DNA of 39,629 nt from a virus: positions 1-39,629 of the IMG/VR virus record IMGVR_UViG_3300034418_011568. One strand, given 5' to 3'. The position numbers and the translations under genes were made by a program. Under the pieces are notes generated by a model that searched no databases, was not told the DNA's origin, and saw only the letters and a program-made list of their open reading frames with translations. This document shows, in pieces, positions 38,921 through 39,629 of the stretch. Within the stretch, counting starts at the first letter, position 1, and every line of letters starts with the position of its first letter.

Positions 38921-39246
38921 GCAGCTGCCCAGCCTTGCGAGTCCGCTTCAACCCAGAGTCTGATAGCGGCTTCACGGCGTGGCGACCAAGCGCTTTGGCG
39001 ACGAAACCAGGCACGCCAGTCGAGCTCACTGCCTTTAGCGCGATTGCAGGCAGCGCAGCAGCACACCATGTTGCTGCGATCACTGCGTCCACCTCTGCAC
39101 CGAGGGCGAACATGATCGAGCGTGTCTCCTGGTTTGCCGCAATAAGCGCAAAGGGACCCCCAGCTGTTGAGGATCCCTTCGCGAAATCTTTGCTTGGCCT
39201 GCCGCTTGGTTAGAAGATGTGGTCCATCGATTTGATGGTCAACCAT
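38917..39246 (-). CDS. HNH endonuclease
   Basis: 109 residues. C-A-Y-C-G-K-P-G-D-T-L-D-H-V-R-P, then S-N-M-V-C-C-C-A-A-C-N-R-A-K-G: the H-N-H with two zinc CxxC pairs. It is convergent with terminase. HNH proteins near terminases can assist cos cleavage, but the antisense orientation also fits a free-standing homing nuclease. A TTGACA stands 40 bases upstream on the minus strand (39291-39286). Confidence 0.9.
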   Translation of the reverse strand: MVDHQIDGPHLLTKRQAKQRFREGILNSWGSLCAYCGKPGDTLDHVRPRCRGGRSDRSNMVCCCAACNRAKGSELDWRAWFRRQSAWSPRREAAIRLWVEADSQGWAAA

Positions 39247-39300
39247 TCCCCTTCAGGTGGCTGTTTCAGATTAGCGAGGGGAGGCTGTCAACCCCCATAC

Positions 39301-39392
39301 AAGTACGTTACCGGGTGCAAATGTACGTTACCAGATGCAGCCGCACGTTACCAGATGCATTTTTGCGTTACCATATTCACCTGCATCTGGTA
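39301..39392. repeat. Four 20-bp direct repeats plus one inverted copy
   Basis: GTTACC begins at 39307, 39327, 39347 and 39367, exactly 20 bases apart. The core is ACGTTACCAGATGCA, best kept in units 2 and 3. An inverted 12-base copy is at 39381-39392. It lies between the HNH and portal starts. Confidence 0.85.
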
Positions 39393-39462
39393 CTACTTAT
39401 CTATGACGCCATCCACAAAGCAGCTATTCTGCTAACAGCTCCTCCCCGAGCCCGCTTGTGCC

Positions 39463-39629
39463 ATGACTACTGCATCCTCAGACAATTACCGGAATGACGG
39501 TGCATTAGTTAATGCCCTAACGGGTCTAGGTGTGCCGTCAAAAGATAAAACAACCGCAACAAGTGTCAGCTTTCAGACTCTGCTAACCGAGGCTGAACTC
39601 GAATCTCTATACACCAATGGCATCCCGCG
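39463..39629 (+). CDS. Portal protein, N-terminal part (cut by window end)
   Basis: The frame is open to the right edge. N-Y-R-N-D-G-A-L-V-N-A-L-T-G-L-G, then T-E-A-E-L-E-S-L-Y-T-N-G-I-P matches the start of DUF1073/HI1409-type phage portals, which form the ring through which DNA enters. Location after terminase supports it. Confidence 0.75.
   Translation, partial: MTTASSDNYRNDGALVNALTGLGVPSKDKTTATSVSFQTLLTEAELESLYTNGIP

Overview
This window is most of the genome of a tailed double-stranded DNA phage, probably with a long flexible (siphovirus-type) tail, that infects a unicellular picocyanobacterium such as Synechococcus or Cyanobium. The host guess rests on a cyanobacterial AbrB-type regulator, a cyanobacterial group 2-like sigma factor, several very small proteins that I recall from picocyanobacterial phages, and cyanophage-type tail proteins. 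No integrase, rRNA or CRISPR array was seen, and I did not recognise a tRNA.\n\nLayout. (1) 1-14853, plus strand: tail module. It has the end of a J-like tail-tip gene, small tail proteins, a tail-tube-like protein, two very large fibre/spike proteins (one ending in a 24-residue BspA-like leucine-rich repeat array), a run of small membrane or basic peptides, and two more virion proteins. (2) 14854-22633, minus strand: a 44-residue protein, a two-domain endolysin, an antirepressor-like protein, an unknown small protein, a CyAbrB regulator, a family A DNA polymerase and a primase-polymerase/helicase. One small plus-strand gene sits between the last two. (3) 22650-26460, plus strand: divergent control region with a strong sigma70-type promoter, then an SSB-like protein, an XRE repressor-like protein, a PD-(D/E)XK nuclease, a dNMP kinase and a sigma factor. 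(4) 26460-27489: about 1 kb without a credible protein gene. It has repeated operator-like motifs, three promoter-like sequences, many short perfect helices and an intrinsic terminator, so it looks like a large structured RNA gene. (5) 27537-36957, plus strand: about thirty small accessory genes, most coupled by 1-11 base overlaps, plus a DUF932-type protein and dCTP deaminase. (6) 37026-39629: terminase small and large subunits, a convergent HNH endonuclease, a 20-bp repeat array and the start of a portal gene cut by the window end. The head genes lie outside the window, between portal and tail tip.\n\nHow it fits together: PolA, primase-helicase, SSB and the RecB-like nuclease form a replication/recombination set; dCTP deaminase and dNMP kinase adjust nucleotide pools; the CyAbrB protein, sigma factor, XRE protein and antirepressor-like protein form an unusually transcription-centred control layer. 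The most interesting items are the candidate giant RNA (26.6-27.5 kb), an iteron-like cluster of GTTTTGGACA written into the end of the primase gene in several reading frames and both orientations, the 20-bp direct repeats between HNH and portal, a possible -1 frameshift site near 13.39 kb, and a 38-bp direct repeat bounding a shuffled small-gene cassette.
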